From: Halogeometricum limi
Lineage (GTDB): Archaea > Halobacteriota > Halobacteria > Halobacteriales > Haloferacaceae
Reading direction: 5' to 3'
NCBI RefSeq assembly: GCF_900115785.1
Contig: NZ_FOYS01000005.1
Location: 1-64,000, forward strand
DNA: 64,000 nt
Part shown: positions 40,101 through 48,514 of the stretch, in pieces
Layout of the letters: every line of letters starts with the position of its first letter
How positions within the stretch are numbered: the stretch's first letter is position 1
Position numbers and translations under genes: made by a program
Notes under the pieces: generated by a model
What the model was told of the DNA's origin: nothing
Seen by the model: the letters and a program-made list of their open reading frames with translations, nothing else
Database searches by the model: none

Positions 40101-42557
40101 TTACTGGCAGGCGTCGCACGTCGGGTCTTCGACGCGGGCGAGCGACGATTCGCTCGTCTCTCCCGAGTCGGTGCCGTCGCGTCCCGTCTCTGCGTCCGTC
40201 TCGGCGGACGCGCCGTTCCGTCGTTGCGTCCGGCCGTACTCGGCCATGTCCAGCGTCGACTTCTCTATCTGCGACGCGCCGAGCGTCCGCAGGTAGTAGG
40301 TCGTCTTCACGCCGAGTCGCCACGCCGCTTTGTACACGTCGTCCAGGAGCGACCCGTCCGTGCTCGGGAAGAACACGTTGTGCGAGACGGACTGGTCTAT
40401 CCACTGCCCTCGGTGGGCCGTCAGACGGAGTTGGTGGCGCGGGTCTATCTCGAACGCGCTTCGGTACAGTTCTCGCGTCGCTTCGGGCACGTCGTCCAGT
40501 TCCTGAATCGACCCGTCGTGGAACTTGAGACGGTCTCTCAGGTCGTCGTCCCACAGTCCCGCCTCTTTCAGGTCGTCCACGAGGTGTTCGTTGACGACGG
40601 TGAAGTCGCCGCTCATGTTCGATTTGACGTAGAGATTCGAGTAGATGGGCTCGATAGAGGGCGTCGTCCCGTTGATTGTCGAGACGGTCGCCGTCGGCGC
40701 GACGGCCATCGTGTTCGAGTTGCGCATCCCGTGCTCGGCGACGTGTTCGCGGACGCGGTCCCAGTCCATCGTCTCGGTTCGGTCGGTCGGAATCTCCCGG
40801 CCGCGTTCGGCCTCCAACAGGTCGACCGTGTCGTGGGGGAGGATGCCTCGGTCCCACTTGCTCCCCTCGAACGTCTCGTACGCGCCGCGCTCTCTCGCCA
40901 GTCGCGAACTGTTCAGGATGGCGTGATAGGAGACGAACTCCTGCCAGCGGTTGGCCTTCTCGACGGCTTCTTCGGACGCCATCGGCGCTCCGACCTGCAT
41001 CAGCGCGTCGTGAAAGCCCATCACGCCGAGACCGACCGGCCGGTGACGCATGTTCGAGTACTCCGCTTCGTCGGTCGGATAGAAACAGAGGTCGACGACG
41101 TTGTCCAACATCCGCGAAGCCGTCTCGATGGTCTCCGCGAGGGAGTCGCGGTCCAGTTCTCCGCCCGCGACGTGGTTCGAGAGGTTGACGCTCCCGAGGT
41201 TGCAGACGGCGTGTTCGTCCGCGCTGGTGTTCAGCGTTATCTCGGTACAGAGATTCGACGAGTGAACCGTCCCGACGTGGTCCTGCGGCGACCGGACGTT
41301 ACAGGGGTCTTTGAACGTGATCCACGGATGGCCCGTCTCGAACAGGCGAGTGAGCATCGTCCGCCAGAGGTCGGGGGCGTCGACCGTCTCGTACTGGCGG
41401 AGTTCGCCCGCCTCGGCCTTCGCTTCGTACTCCCGGTAGAGCGCCTCGAACTCCTCGCCGTACGTCTCGTGGAGTTCCGGCACTTCGTCGGGCGAGAACA
41501 GCGTCCACGTCTCCTCGTTCTCGACGCGCTTCATGAACAGGTCCGGAACCCACGCGGCGGTGTTCATATCGTGCGTCCGGCGGCGTTCGTCGCCCGTGTT
41601 CCGCCGGAGGTCCAGAAACGCCGGGAAATCGAGGTGCCACGCTTCGAGGTAGCCGCAGGCGGCCCCGCGCCGCTTTCCGGAGCGGTTGATGGCCGCCGTC
41701 ACGTCGTTGCTTATCTTCAGGAACGGGACCGTCCCCGTCGACTCGACGCCCGTGCTCTCGATGAGTGCGCCCTCCGCGCGGAGGTTCGTCCAGTCGTTAC
41801 CGAGCCCGCCGCTCCACTTCGATAGCTGTGCGTGGTGTTTGTACGAGTCGAAGATGTGCTCTAAGTCGTCTTCGACCGTCGTGAGGTAACACGAGGACAA
41901 CTGCGGGTGCGTCGTCCCGCTGTGGAACAGCGTCGGCGTCGACGGCGTGAACAGGAGCCGAGAGAGCACCTCGTAGAACTCCAGCGCTCTCCGCTGGGGG
42001 TCGTCCGCTTCGAGTGCGAGACCCATCGCCACGCGCATCCAGAACGCCTGCGGGAGTTCGAGCGGGCCGCCGTCGGTCTCTTCGATGAAGTACCGCTGCG
42101 TGAGCGTCGACATCGCGGTGTAGTCGAACAGGTCGTCGCGTTCGAGAGCGAGCGCCTCGGCGAGCGCGTCCGTATCGAACCGCCCGTCGACGAGTCTGTC
42201 GTCGAGCAGTCCGCACTCGACGCCGCGTTCGAGGTTCCGAACGAACGTCTCGCGATACGTGCGGTCGGTGTCGTCCGTCTCGCTCGGCGCGTCGCCGGTC
42301 ACGCGCCGGATGTGTCGCTGGCGGTGGACGTCGGCGGCGACGTACTTGTACGCCGGGTCACGCTCGACCCGCGCCGTCAGCACCTGTTCGAGCGCCTCGT
42401 ACACCTCGTCCGCCGACGCCTCGTCGTAGAGGTTCCGTTCGGTCTCGGCGAGGAGTCCGTCTCGCACCTCGTCGGTGACGACGGCTTCGTAGCCGTCGCG
42501 CGCACCGTCGAGAATCGTCTGTACGTCCGTCGTCCGTGTCGTCTGTGTGTGTGCCAT
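40101..42557 (-). CDS. nrdA: Ribonucleotide reductase large subunit, class I
   Basis: This 818-residue catalytic subunit reduces ribonucleoside diphosphates. The active site includes SSNLCTEI, with the substrate-radical Cys and Glu, and CYLTTVEDDLE with the N-terminal redox Cys; AVAPTATVSTI and PSTPTLFHSGT are further family blocks. The C-terminal end CDACQ is the mobile redox Cys pair. Only a short N-terminal extension precedes the R1 fold (DEVRDGLLAETERNLYD), so a full ATP-cone for overall dATP control is absent or reduced. The frame is open back to 42848, but the likely promoter is at 42770-42778 and the first Met after it is at 42557, leaving a leader of nearly 190 bases. The nrdB gene follows. 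Confidence 0.95.
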   Translation of the reverse strand: MAHTQTTRTTDVQTILDGARDGYEAVVTDEVRDGLLAETERNLYDEASADEVYEALEQVLTARVERDPAYKYVAADVHRQRHIRRVTGDAPSETDDTDRTYRETFVRNLERGVECGLLDDRLVDGRFDTDALAEALALERDDLFDYTAMSTLTQRYFIEETDGGPLELPQAFWMRVAMGLALEADDPQRRALEFYEVLSRLLFTPSTPTLFHSGTTHPQLSSCYLTTVEDDLEHIFDSYKHHAQLSKWSGGLGNDWTNLRAEGALIESTGVESTGTVPFLKISNDVTAAINRSGKRRGAACGYLEAWHLDFPAFLDLRRNTGDERRRTHDMNTAAWVPDLFMKRVENEETWTLFSPDEVPELHETYGEEFEALYREYEAKAEAGELRQYETVDAPDLWRTMLTRLFETGHPWITFKDPCNVRSPQDHVGTVHSSNLCTEITLNTSADEHAVCNLGSVNLSNHVAGGELDRDSLAETIETASRMLDNVVDLCFYPTDEAEYSNMRHRPVGLGVMGFHDALMQVGAPMASEEAVEKANRWQEFVSYHAILNSSRLARERGAYETFEGSKWDRGILPHDTVDLLEAERGREIPTDRTETMDWDRVREHVAEHGMRNSNTMAVAPTATVSTINGTTPSIEPIYSNLYVKSNMSGDFTVVNEHLVDDLKEAGLWDDDLRDRLKFHDGSIQELDDVPEATRELYRSAFEIDPRHQLRLTAHRGQWIDQSVSHNVFFPSTDGSLLDDVYKAAWRLGVKTTYYLRTLGASQIEKSTLDMAEYGRTQRRNGASAETDAETGRDGTDSGETSESSLARVEDPTCDACQ

Positions 42558-42876
42558 CTGGAGATTCGTCTGTCTGTCGTCGGTCAACCGTCGCTTCTCG
42601 TCGGTCGGCCGTCGCCTCTCGTCGCTCTGCGTCGTCTCGTGGGGGTGCGCCGCCGCCGGCTGCGTCGACTCGTCAGCCCAGCGTCGCCACTGTTCGACCC
42701 CCTGCCCGATTCGTCCGCTGTCTGCCGGTTTTCCGTGGCCGGCCGTACGGTATCTTGTTCGGCGACCGGGTGATAAAGTTTTCCAACTCAGTTGTACTAA
42801 GACAAATTCAGTTGTATTCGGGCGACTGGCGACGACACCCGAACGCATTTGCTTTCACGTGCTAACCGCCGAACGA
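42558..42876. other. Divergent intergenic region, nrdA and exchanger genes
   Basis: This 319-base gap has a CGTCG-rich half next to nrdA (42558-42700), probably the transcribed leader, and an A/T-richer centre (42760-42830) with the nrdA TATA box and two direct repeats. No independent gene is seen. The leader is open in the nrdA frame but has no ATG or GTG, so it is treated as untranslated. Confidence 0.55.
42770..42816 (-). promoter_or_regulatory. nrdA promoter with upstream CAGTTGTA direct repeats
   Basis: A TATA-like CTTTATCA (minus strand, 42770-42778) is followed upstream by two plus-strand CAGTTGTA copies at 42789-42796 and 42809-42816, spaced 20 bases apart (two helix turns). The flanks also match partly (T before, T/C-T after). 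They sit where an activator or repressor could touch TFB/BRE. No known NrdR box pattern is met. Confidence 0.5.
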
Positions 42877-43887
42877 ATGAGCGAATCTCTCTCGGTGAAC
42901 GTCGCGCTCATCTTCGCCGCGACGGCCGGTATCTACGTCGGCAGCGGGTGGCTCGAATCGGCAAGCGAGACGCTCTCTCGGTACTACGGACTCCCGCTGG
43001 TCGTCCAAGGTGCCATCGTCGCCGCCGTCGGGTCGAGTCTTCCCGAACTGGCGAGCGTCGTCTTCGCCGCGCTCTCTGGGTCGTTCGGCCTCGGCGTCGG
43101 CGCCATCGTCGGGTCCGCCATCTTCAACGTCCTCGTCATTCCCGCGCTCTCGGGCATCCTGACCGACGAGGACGTGGAGGCGAGCAGAACGCTCGTCTAC
43201 AAAGAGGCGCAGTTCTACATGATAGCCGTCTCCGTCGTGGTCATCACGTTCGCGATGGCGGTCATCTACTACCCGACCGGACCGGGACTGTCCGGCACCG
43301 TCACACGTCCGCTCGCGGCGCTTCCGTTGGCGCTGTACGCGCTGTACGTCTTCATCCAATACGCCGATACGGCCGAACACGAGGCCGACCCGGTGACCGA
43401 CGCGAACGTCCTGCGCGAGTGGGGGACGCTCGTCGCCGGACTCGTCGTCATCCTCGTCGCCGTCGAGCAGTTGGTCCACGCCGTCCAGTTCGTCGGCGAC
43501 GTCTACGGCGCACCCGACTTCCTCTGGGGCGTCACCGTCCTCGCCGCGGCGACGAGTCTTCCCGACACGCTCGTCAGCGTCCGCGCCGCGAAGAACGGGC
43601 GCGGCGTCACCAGCCTCGCGAACGTCTTCGGGTCGAACACGTTCGACCTCCTCGTGGCCATCCCCGTCGGCGTCTTCATCGTCGGGGCCGCCGCCATCGA
43701 CTTCGCCATCGCCGTCCCGACGATGGGGTTTCTGACGCTCGCGACGGTACTGCTCTTCACCGTCTTACGGACCGACCTCTCTTTGACGGACTTCGAGGCG
43801 TACGGTCTCCTCGCCGTCTACGCGGTGTTCGTCGGCTGGATGCTCGCGGAGTCGACCGGTGTGACGGCTCTCATCCCCGGGGCGTGA
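42877..43887 (+). CDS. Sodium/calcium exchanger family membrane protein
   Basis: This 336-residue CaCA-family antiporter has two inverted alpha repeats. The first carries VGSSLPELASV and GSAIFNVLVIPAL, the second AATSLPDTLVS and VFGSNTFDLLVAIP, the latter with the conserved Glu/Asp and Ser/Asn ion ligands (second repeat Asp instead of Glu). About ten helices are seen. Function is probably cation extrusion driven by Na+ or H+. The ATG at 42877 fits a haloarchaeal start; the longer open frame begins in the nrdA leader. Divergent from nrdA. Confidence 0.9.
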   Translation: MSESLSVNVALIFAATAGIYVGSGWLESASETLSRYYGLPLVVQGAIVAAVGSSLPELASVVFAALSGSFGLGVGAIVGSAIFNVLVIPALSGILTDEDVEASRTLVYKEAQFYMIAVSVVVITFAMAVIYYPTGPGLSGTVTRPLAALPLALYALYVFIQYADTAEHEADPVTDANVLREWGTLVAGLVVILVAVEQLVHAVQFVGDVYGAPDFLWGVTVLAAATSLPDTLVSVRAAKNGRGVTSLANVFGSNTFDLLVAIPVGVFIVGAAAIDFAIAVPTMGFLTLATVLLFTVLRTDLSLTDFEAYGLLAVYAVFVGWMLAESTGVTALIPGA

Positions 43888-43989
43888 CTCACGCCCCGCT
43901 AGTCGGACGTTTCCGAGCCTGCAACGCTCGTCTCTCCCCTTTCGAGAACCATCGATAGGCAGTGGCCGCCCGACGACGTATCTGCTATC

Positions 43990-44631
43990 ATGACCACTCG
44001 CTTCACTCGGACTACCGGACGCACCGTCGCTGTCGGTGCCTTCGTGGGACTCGTCGCGAGCTATCTCCCGTTCGTCTCGCTCGTCGCCCCCTTGGTCGCT
44101 GGCGGCGTCGCGGGCTTCCTCGAAGGCGGGAACGTCCGGCGCGGTTCGCTCGTCGGCGGTCTCACCGGACTCGTCGTCGCCGTCGCGGAGAGCGTCCTCT
44201 CGGTGGGTATCGCCGCGGCCACGCTCGGCGTCGGTGGTGTCGAAGGCGTCTCCGCCACCGGACTTCTCCTCGCCGGTGCGCTCTGGATCGTCGCCGCCGC
44301 CGGTCAAGCCGTCGTCGCCGGCGTCGGCGGCGCGTTGGGCGCTGTGGTCCGCGCAGACCGGACGGACCGCGCCGCCCGGTCCGACGCCGACCGGTCGGCA
44401 CCGGGTGTTCGAGCCGTCCCCCTCCTCGCCAGTCTCCTCGCCGCCGTCGTCACCTTCGCCGGCGTCGGTCTCGGCGTGACGGCCCTCCTCGACCCGTACA
44501 TCTGGCCGTCGATGCTCGTCGGTATCCCCGTCGGCGCCGTCACGGGCGCCGCCGTCGGCGTTCTCGGCTATCACGTCCTCGTGACTCGGGCGGGTGACCG
44601 CGGCCCCGGAGGAACGTCCGGCGCGTCGTAG
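43990..44631 (+). CDS. DUF5518-type membrane protein
   Basis: This 213-residue protein has about four Gly/Ala/Val-rich helices: TVAVGAFVGLVASYLPFVSLVAPLVAGGVAGFLEGG (a helical pair), GGLTGLVVAVAESVLSVG, and two C-terminal helices near 145-200. The pattern with VAGFLEGGN followed by a Gly-rich second pair is typical of haloarchaeal DUF5518 proteins, of unknown function. The ATG is at 43990. Confidence 0.78.
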   Translation: MTTRFTRTTGRTVAVGAFVGLVASYLPFVSLVAPLVAGGVAGFLEGGNVRRGSLVGGLTGLVVAVAESVLSVGIAAATLGVGGVEGVSATGLLLAGALWIVAAAGQAVVAGVGGALGAVVRADRTDRAARSDADRSAPGVRAVPLLASLLAAVVTFAGVGLGVTALLDPYIWPSMLVGIPVGAVTGAAVGVLGYHVLVTRAGDRGPGGTSGAS

Positions 44632-44711
44632 GCGACTCGCCTCGCTCGGATTCCGTCGTCGGACCGCCGCCGGGGACGAGCGTAAGTGGTCGGCTCTCGA
44701 AGGTGGCGGAC

Positions 44712-45491
44712 ATGAACTCCGACTCCGGCGAACCCTCCGTCCCCGGAGCCGACTCTCGACCGGGCGGCGACGCCGACTCCCGTCCCGACCTCCGAGTCGC
44801 GACGAGAGAGGCGCGTCGAACGCTCGACGAACAACTCGACACGCTCGAAGACATCGACTCGAAGGCGATTCGACTGCTGCAGTTCGCCGTCGGTCTCTCG
44901 GGTCTCGTCGTCTCGGTTCTCTCGCTGGCGGACGCGGGGGCGAACCTCGACTCGATGCCGTATCTGGGTGCCGGGCTCACACTCCTCGTGGTCGGTGCCG
45001 TCGTCGCCGGCGTGACGTACGCCATCTCGCCGCGGGTCGTCGGCGTCGGCCCGTCGGACCTCGAACGGGTCGCGAACGCAGAGTCGGGTGCGGAACGGCA
45101 GTTCCGACGCACGCTCGTGCGGAGCTACGCCGACTGGATTCGCCTCAACGCCGTCGCGAACGCGCGCGCCGCGTTCCTCATCACGGTGGCCATCCTCTTC
45201 GTCGTCGGCGGCGCGGTGGGGCTCACCTTGGGCCTGATTCGCGCGCTGACCGGTCCGCTCTCGCTCCCCGTCGTCGCCGTCGCCGCGTTCGGATATCTCG
45301 CGGCCGCCTACGGGACCGGCGTCCACAGGCAGTTCCAACGCCTCCGGTCGCTCGACCGGCCGACCACTGCGCTGCGCCCCTCGCTCGCCGCCTCGGACAC
45401 CGAACGACTGTTCGAGGGGCAGCGGTGCCACACCGGCGACGCGGGTCCCGACGCGACGTCGGGTGGTCTCGACGCGCGACCCGAAGAGTGA
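44712..45491 (+). CDS. Membrane protein with N-terminal coiled segment
   Basis: This 259-residue protein has an acidic N-terminal tail (1-35), a helical segment RVATREARRTLDEQLDTLEDIDSKAIRLLQF, two membrane helices (about 55-72 and 80-100), a cytoplasmic loop and two more helices (about 150-175 and 178-200), then a polar tail. The layout of an EDIDSKA helix before a helix pair resembles proteins in haloarchaeal defence or stress islands, but I cannot name a family. ATG 44712 is preferred; GTG 44703 adds three residues. Function unknown. Confidence 0.7.
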   Translation: MNSDSGEPSVPGADSRPGGDADSRPDLRVATREARRTLDEQLDTLEDIDSKAIRLLQFAVGLSGLVVSVLSLADAGANLDSMPYLGAGLTLLVVGAVVAGVTYAISPRVVGVGPSDLERVANAESGAERQFRRTLVRSYADWIRLNAVANARAAFLITVAILFVVGGAVGLTLGLIRALTGPLSLPVVAVAAFGYLAAAYGTGVHRQFQRLRSLDRPTTALRPSLAASDTERLFEGQRCHTGDAGPDATSGGLDARPEE

Positions 45492-45548
45492 CCGGGCGCT
45501 CCGACCGAAGACCTTTGCTCCGTCCCGACCGACTCTCTGCGAGCACTC

Positions 45549-46166
45549 GTGTCCGCCGCCTCCGCCCCGACCCGTGACCGACCCTCCCCCCGGACGCTCC
45601 TCTTCGGCAACCCCGTCGTCGAGACGCTCGTCGCGATGGTCGCCGTCTCCCTCCTGACGTGGGGCGCGTCGTTCGTCGGCCTCGTCGGTCTGTTCGCCCT
45701 CGCACCGCCCGTGTTGCTCCCGCCGTGGACACTGGTCACCAGCGTCTACGCCCACGCCGGACCGGGACATCTCCTCTCGAACGCCGTCGTCGTCGCCCTC
45801 GCGGGAACGCTCGTCTCGCTCTCGACGACGCGACTCCGCTTTCACCTGTTCTTCGTCGTCACCGGCGCGTTGGCGGGCGTCGCACACGTCTGGGCGACCG
45901 GTCTCCTCGGCGGTCCGACCGCCGTCCTCGGTGCGAGCGGTGCCGCGTTCGCGCTGGTCGGCTACGTCCTCGCGGCGAACCCCGCGTCCGGGATGCTGTT
46001 CGACACCCTCAGACTCCCGCCGCGCGTCCTCGTCGTCCTCGTCGCCGCCGTCGCCCTCGGACTGACACTGGCGTTCAGCGCCCCCGGAAGCGCGCTCGTC
46101 GCGCACTTCGCCGGCGCGGTGATGGGACTTCTCGCCGGCCGTCTCCGACTGCTCGGGGTCCGCTGA
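45549..46166 (+). CDS. Rhomboid family intramembrane serine protease
   Basis: This 205-residue membrane protease has six helices. The catalytic Ser130 is in GASGAAFAL and His186 in AHFAGAVMG, with the oxyanion-region HxxxN in HLLSNAV (His74, Asn78). Rhomboids cut substrates within the membrane. A haloarchaeal homologue affects protein glycosylation, but the substrate here is unknown. The start is GTG at 45549. It follows the previous membrane gene by 57 bases. Confidence 0.88.
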   Translation: MSAASAPTRDRPSPRTLLFGNPVVETLVAMVAVSLLTWGASFVGLVGLFALAPPVLLPPWTLVTSVYAHAGPGHLLSNAVVVALAGTLVSLSTTRLRFHLFFVVTGALAGVAHVWATGLLGGPTAVLGASGAAFALVGYVLAANPASGMLFDTLRLPPRVLVVLVAAVALGLTLAFSAPGSALVAHFAGAVMGLLAGRLRLLGVR

Positions 46167-46232
46167 CTGTCGCGACCGCTGGCCGGTCGAGCACGCTCCT
46201 TTTTGTGTAACCGTGACGATATATAACGTCTG

Positions 46233-47195
46233 ATGCCGCACGTCACCGACGACCCGCCGACCGAAATCGCGCGTGACCTCGACGCGTTGGTCGAGACGCT
46301 AGACGCCGAACTCCCCCCGCGAACGCTCGACCGGAACCTCCTCGTCGCGACGTGGAACATCCGCGGATTCGGCGGTCTCACGGAGAAGTGGGCGTCGAGC
46401 GGGGACGACAGTCCGAAGCGTGACCTCCAGTCGGTACGCGTCATCGCAGAGGTGATTCGGCGGTTCGACGTCGTCGCCCTCCAGGAGGTAAAGGGGAATC
46501 TGAAAGCGCTCAGACACACGCTGAAGGTTCTCGGCTCCGACTGGGGCCTCGTCCTCACGGACGTGACGCGGGGCGACGCGGGAAACGACGAACGACTCGG
46601 CTATCTGTTCGACCGGCGGAAGGTACAGATGAGCGGTCTCGCGGGCGAACTGGTCGTCCCGGACGAGGAGTTCGAGGAGATACGGCCGGGTGCGCTCGAA
46701 CGACAGTTCGCACGGACGCCGTACGCGGTGAGCTTTCGGTGCGGCGACGAGACGTTCATCCTCGTCACACTCCACGTCCTGTACGGCGACAACGCGGCGG
46801 CGCGAACGCCCGAACTCCGCGCCATCGCCGAGTGGTTAGACGAGTGGGCTCGCGACGTGAACGCCTGGGGGCACAACCTCGTCGCGCTGGGTGATTTCAA
46901 CATCGACCGGAAGGACGACGAACGCTACGAGGCGTTCACGTCCACCGGCCTCGAAGTACCGAGCCACCTCCACGACGTCCCGCGCACCATCTTCGGCGAC
47001 GGACCGGACAAGTTCTACGACCAAATCGCGTGGTTCACGAAGGGGCGCGGCCGCCCGGCCCTCTCGCTGACGTACCGCGACAGCGGCCACTTCGACTTCA
47101 GAGACGTCGCACTCCCGCGGCGTGACCTCTCGAACCGCTCGTTGTCGTGGCACATCTCGGACCACTACCCGCTGTGGGCCGAGTTCGAGTTGTGA
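46233..47195 (+). CDS. Endonuclease/exonuclease/phosphatase family protein
   Basis: This 320-residue metal-dependent hydrolase has the fold of DNase I and exonuclease III. The conserved parts are ATWNIRG (Asn), ALQEVKG (Glu), VTLHVLYG, ALGDFNID (Asp, Asn) and SDHYPLW (Asp, His). It may cut DNA, phosphoinositide-like lipids or other phosphodiesters. The ATG at 46233 comes only four to fourteen bases after a strong TATATAAC (46219-46228), too close to be its promoter for this start. Either a later codon is used or transcription begins further upstream. Confidence 0.88.
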   Translation: MPHVTDDPPTEIARDLDALVETLDAELPPRTLDRNLLVATWNIRGFGGLTEKWASSGDDSPKRDLQSVRVIAEVIRRFDVVALQEVKGNLKALRHTLKVLGSDWGLVLTDVTRGDAGNDERLGYLFDRRKVQMSGLAGELVVPDEEFEEIRPGALERQFARTPYAVSFRCGDETFILVTLHVLYGDNAAARTPELRAIAEWLDEWARDVNAWGHNLVALGDFNIDRKDDERYEAFTSTGLEVPSHLHDVPRTIFGDGPDKFYDQIAWFTKGRGRPALSLTYRDSGHFDFRDVALPRRDLSNRSLSWHISDHYPLWAEFEL

Positions 47196-47212
47196 GGCCG
47201 ACTCGGCCGGAG

Positions 47213-48361
47213 TCACTCGCTCTCTGACTCGGACGCGGACTCTCGCTCTGCTCGGGATTCTCGCCCGGACGCGGATTTCGCCGGCGACTCGTCCTGCGGG
47301 TCAAGTCGCCGAACCTCGATTCCCGACGCGGCGACGTCTTCGAACGTGGCTTTCCACCCGCCCACCGTCACTCGCTCGTTCGGCGTCTCGACGGTCAGCG
47401 AGGCGTACGTCGGCGGCGAACTCATGTAGTCCGTGCCGTCGTCGGACCCGCTCACGTCGTACGCGACGACGGGTCCCTCCCACGTTTCCCGCTCGCGCGC
47501 TCCGGTTCGCCGCCCTCGCACGACGGCCGAGAACTGCGCTCCCGCGTCGAACTGGTCTCTGAGTTCGATGACGACGCGCCACGGGTCGAGATAGCGACGC
47601 GGGAACGTCCGCGGGCTCTGGACGACGCGCGAGGTGTCCCACACCTGTTCGGCGTAGTTCTGAAAGAGGAGGACGAGGTTCTGTTCCTGCGTGATGATGT
47701 AGGGCTGGCGGTCCTGAATCGGATGTTTGCTGGAGAAGATACCGTACGTCCGGTCGGCGACGACGAACGTGTCCGCCGCGGCGCGATGACGCACGCTGAA
47801 CTGCTCGGGGAACACGCGGCCGATTTCGTCGGGGTCGGTGCCGACGAACAGCACCCGAACGGTGACGCCCCGTTCCGCGGCGGCGACGAGACGCGGTTCG
47901 AGTTCGGCGTAGCGCTCGTTCGGGAGACTCACGGTCAACCAGTACTCCGCGGCGTCTATCGCGCGCTTCGCGTGTCGGAGCGCCGTCTCGTCCCGCTTGA
48001 CCATCGAGACGAAACTCCTCGGTTCGCCGTCGGTCCGTTGGTGGAGTTCTTCGAGGCCGGAGGCGACGGACGAAACCGTCTCGGTTAGGTCGTCGATGCG
48101 CCGTCGCTTCAGGTCGTCGAGCACCGCCTTCGGTGACGGTGCGCTCACCTCCTTGCCCTTCGTCCCCGACCGAACTTCGAGCAGTCCCATCTCTTCGAGG
48201 GCGTCTATGACGCCGTAGATGCGCCCTTGCGGAACGCCCGAGTCGTCGACGAGTTCGCTCGGACGCGCTTCCCCGGCCCGAACGGCCGCGAGATACGTCT
48301 TCGATTGGTACTCGGTCAGGCCGAGATCTTGTAGCTCTTGCAAGAGTTCTCGCTCTGTCAT
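47213..48361 (-). CDS. TrmB family transcriptional regulator
   Basis: This 382-residue regulator has an N-terminal winged helix (about 5-85; LTEYQSKTYLAAVRAGEARPSELVDDSG, PQGRIYGVIDALEEMGLL), a coiled segment, and a PLD-like sugar-binding TrmB regulatory domain (about 110-345). TrmB proteins sense sugars and repress or activate sugar importers and central metabolism genes. The last 35 residues are Ser/Glu-rich. The gene is divergent from a glycosidase and near an ABC importer; a TrmB-like operator lies at 56058-56077. A perfect GC palindrome sits at 48381-48394, 20 bases before its start. Confidence 0.9.
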   Translation of the reverse strand: MTERELLQELQDLGLTEYQSKTYLAAVRAGEARPSELVDDSGVPQGRIYGVIDALEEMGLLEVRSGTKGKEVSAPSPKAVLDDLKRRRIDDLTETVSSVASGLEELHQRTDGEPRSFVSMVKRDETALRHAKRAIDAAEYWLTVSLPNERYAELEPRLVAAAERGVTVRVLFVGTDPDEIGRVFPEQFSVRHRAAADTFVVADRTYGIFSSKHPIQDRQPYIITQEQNLVLLFQNYAEQVWDTSRVVQSPRTFPRRYLDPWRVVIELRDQFDAGAQFSAVVRGRRTGARERETWEGPVVAYDVSGSDDGTDYMSSPPTYASLTVETPNERVTVGGWKATFEDVAASGIEVRRLDPQDESPAKSASGRESRAERESASESESE

Positions 48362-48380
48362 GGCAGTGTTCTCTCCCCCG

Positions 48381-48394
48381 CCCCCACGTGGGGG
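48381..48394. promoter_or_regulatory. 14-bp GC palindrome before the trmB-like gene
   Basis: CCCCCACGTGGGGG is a perfect dyad located 20-33 bases before the TrmB-family start, where a TATA box would be expected on the minus strand. Another C5 lies next to it. It may be an operator for autoregulation, or simply GC-rich sequence; it does not match the known TrmB half-site. Confidence 0.4.
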
Positions 48395-48481
48395 GCCTCC
48401 GTTGTCTCGTCTCTCGTCGCTCCGCCTATCACACCACCGATTTCTCGATTCGTCACCGTCGAGGTGAGAGAGGACGCAGAA

Positions 48482-48490
48482 AGCTATAAC
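48482..48490 (+). promoter_or_regulatory. TATA box of the beta-propeller glycosidase gene
   Basis: AGCTATAAC is centred about 28 bases before the ATG at 48515. It supports a leaderless start there and rules out the longer open frame from 48338. Confidence 0.65.
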
Positions 48491-48514
48491 ATCTCCGAGT
48501 GGTTGTCATCCGAC

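Noticed and set aside
42558-42848. Extension of nrdA by 97 residues to 42848
   Set aside because: It crosses the probable TATA and direct repeats, and the sequence is low-complexity with no R1 or ATP-cone features.
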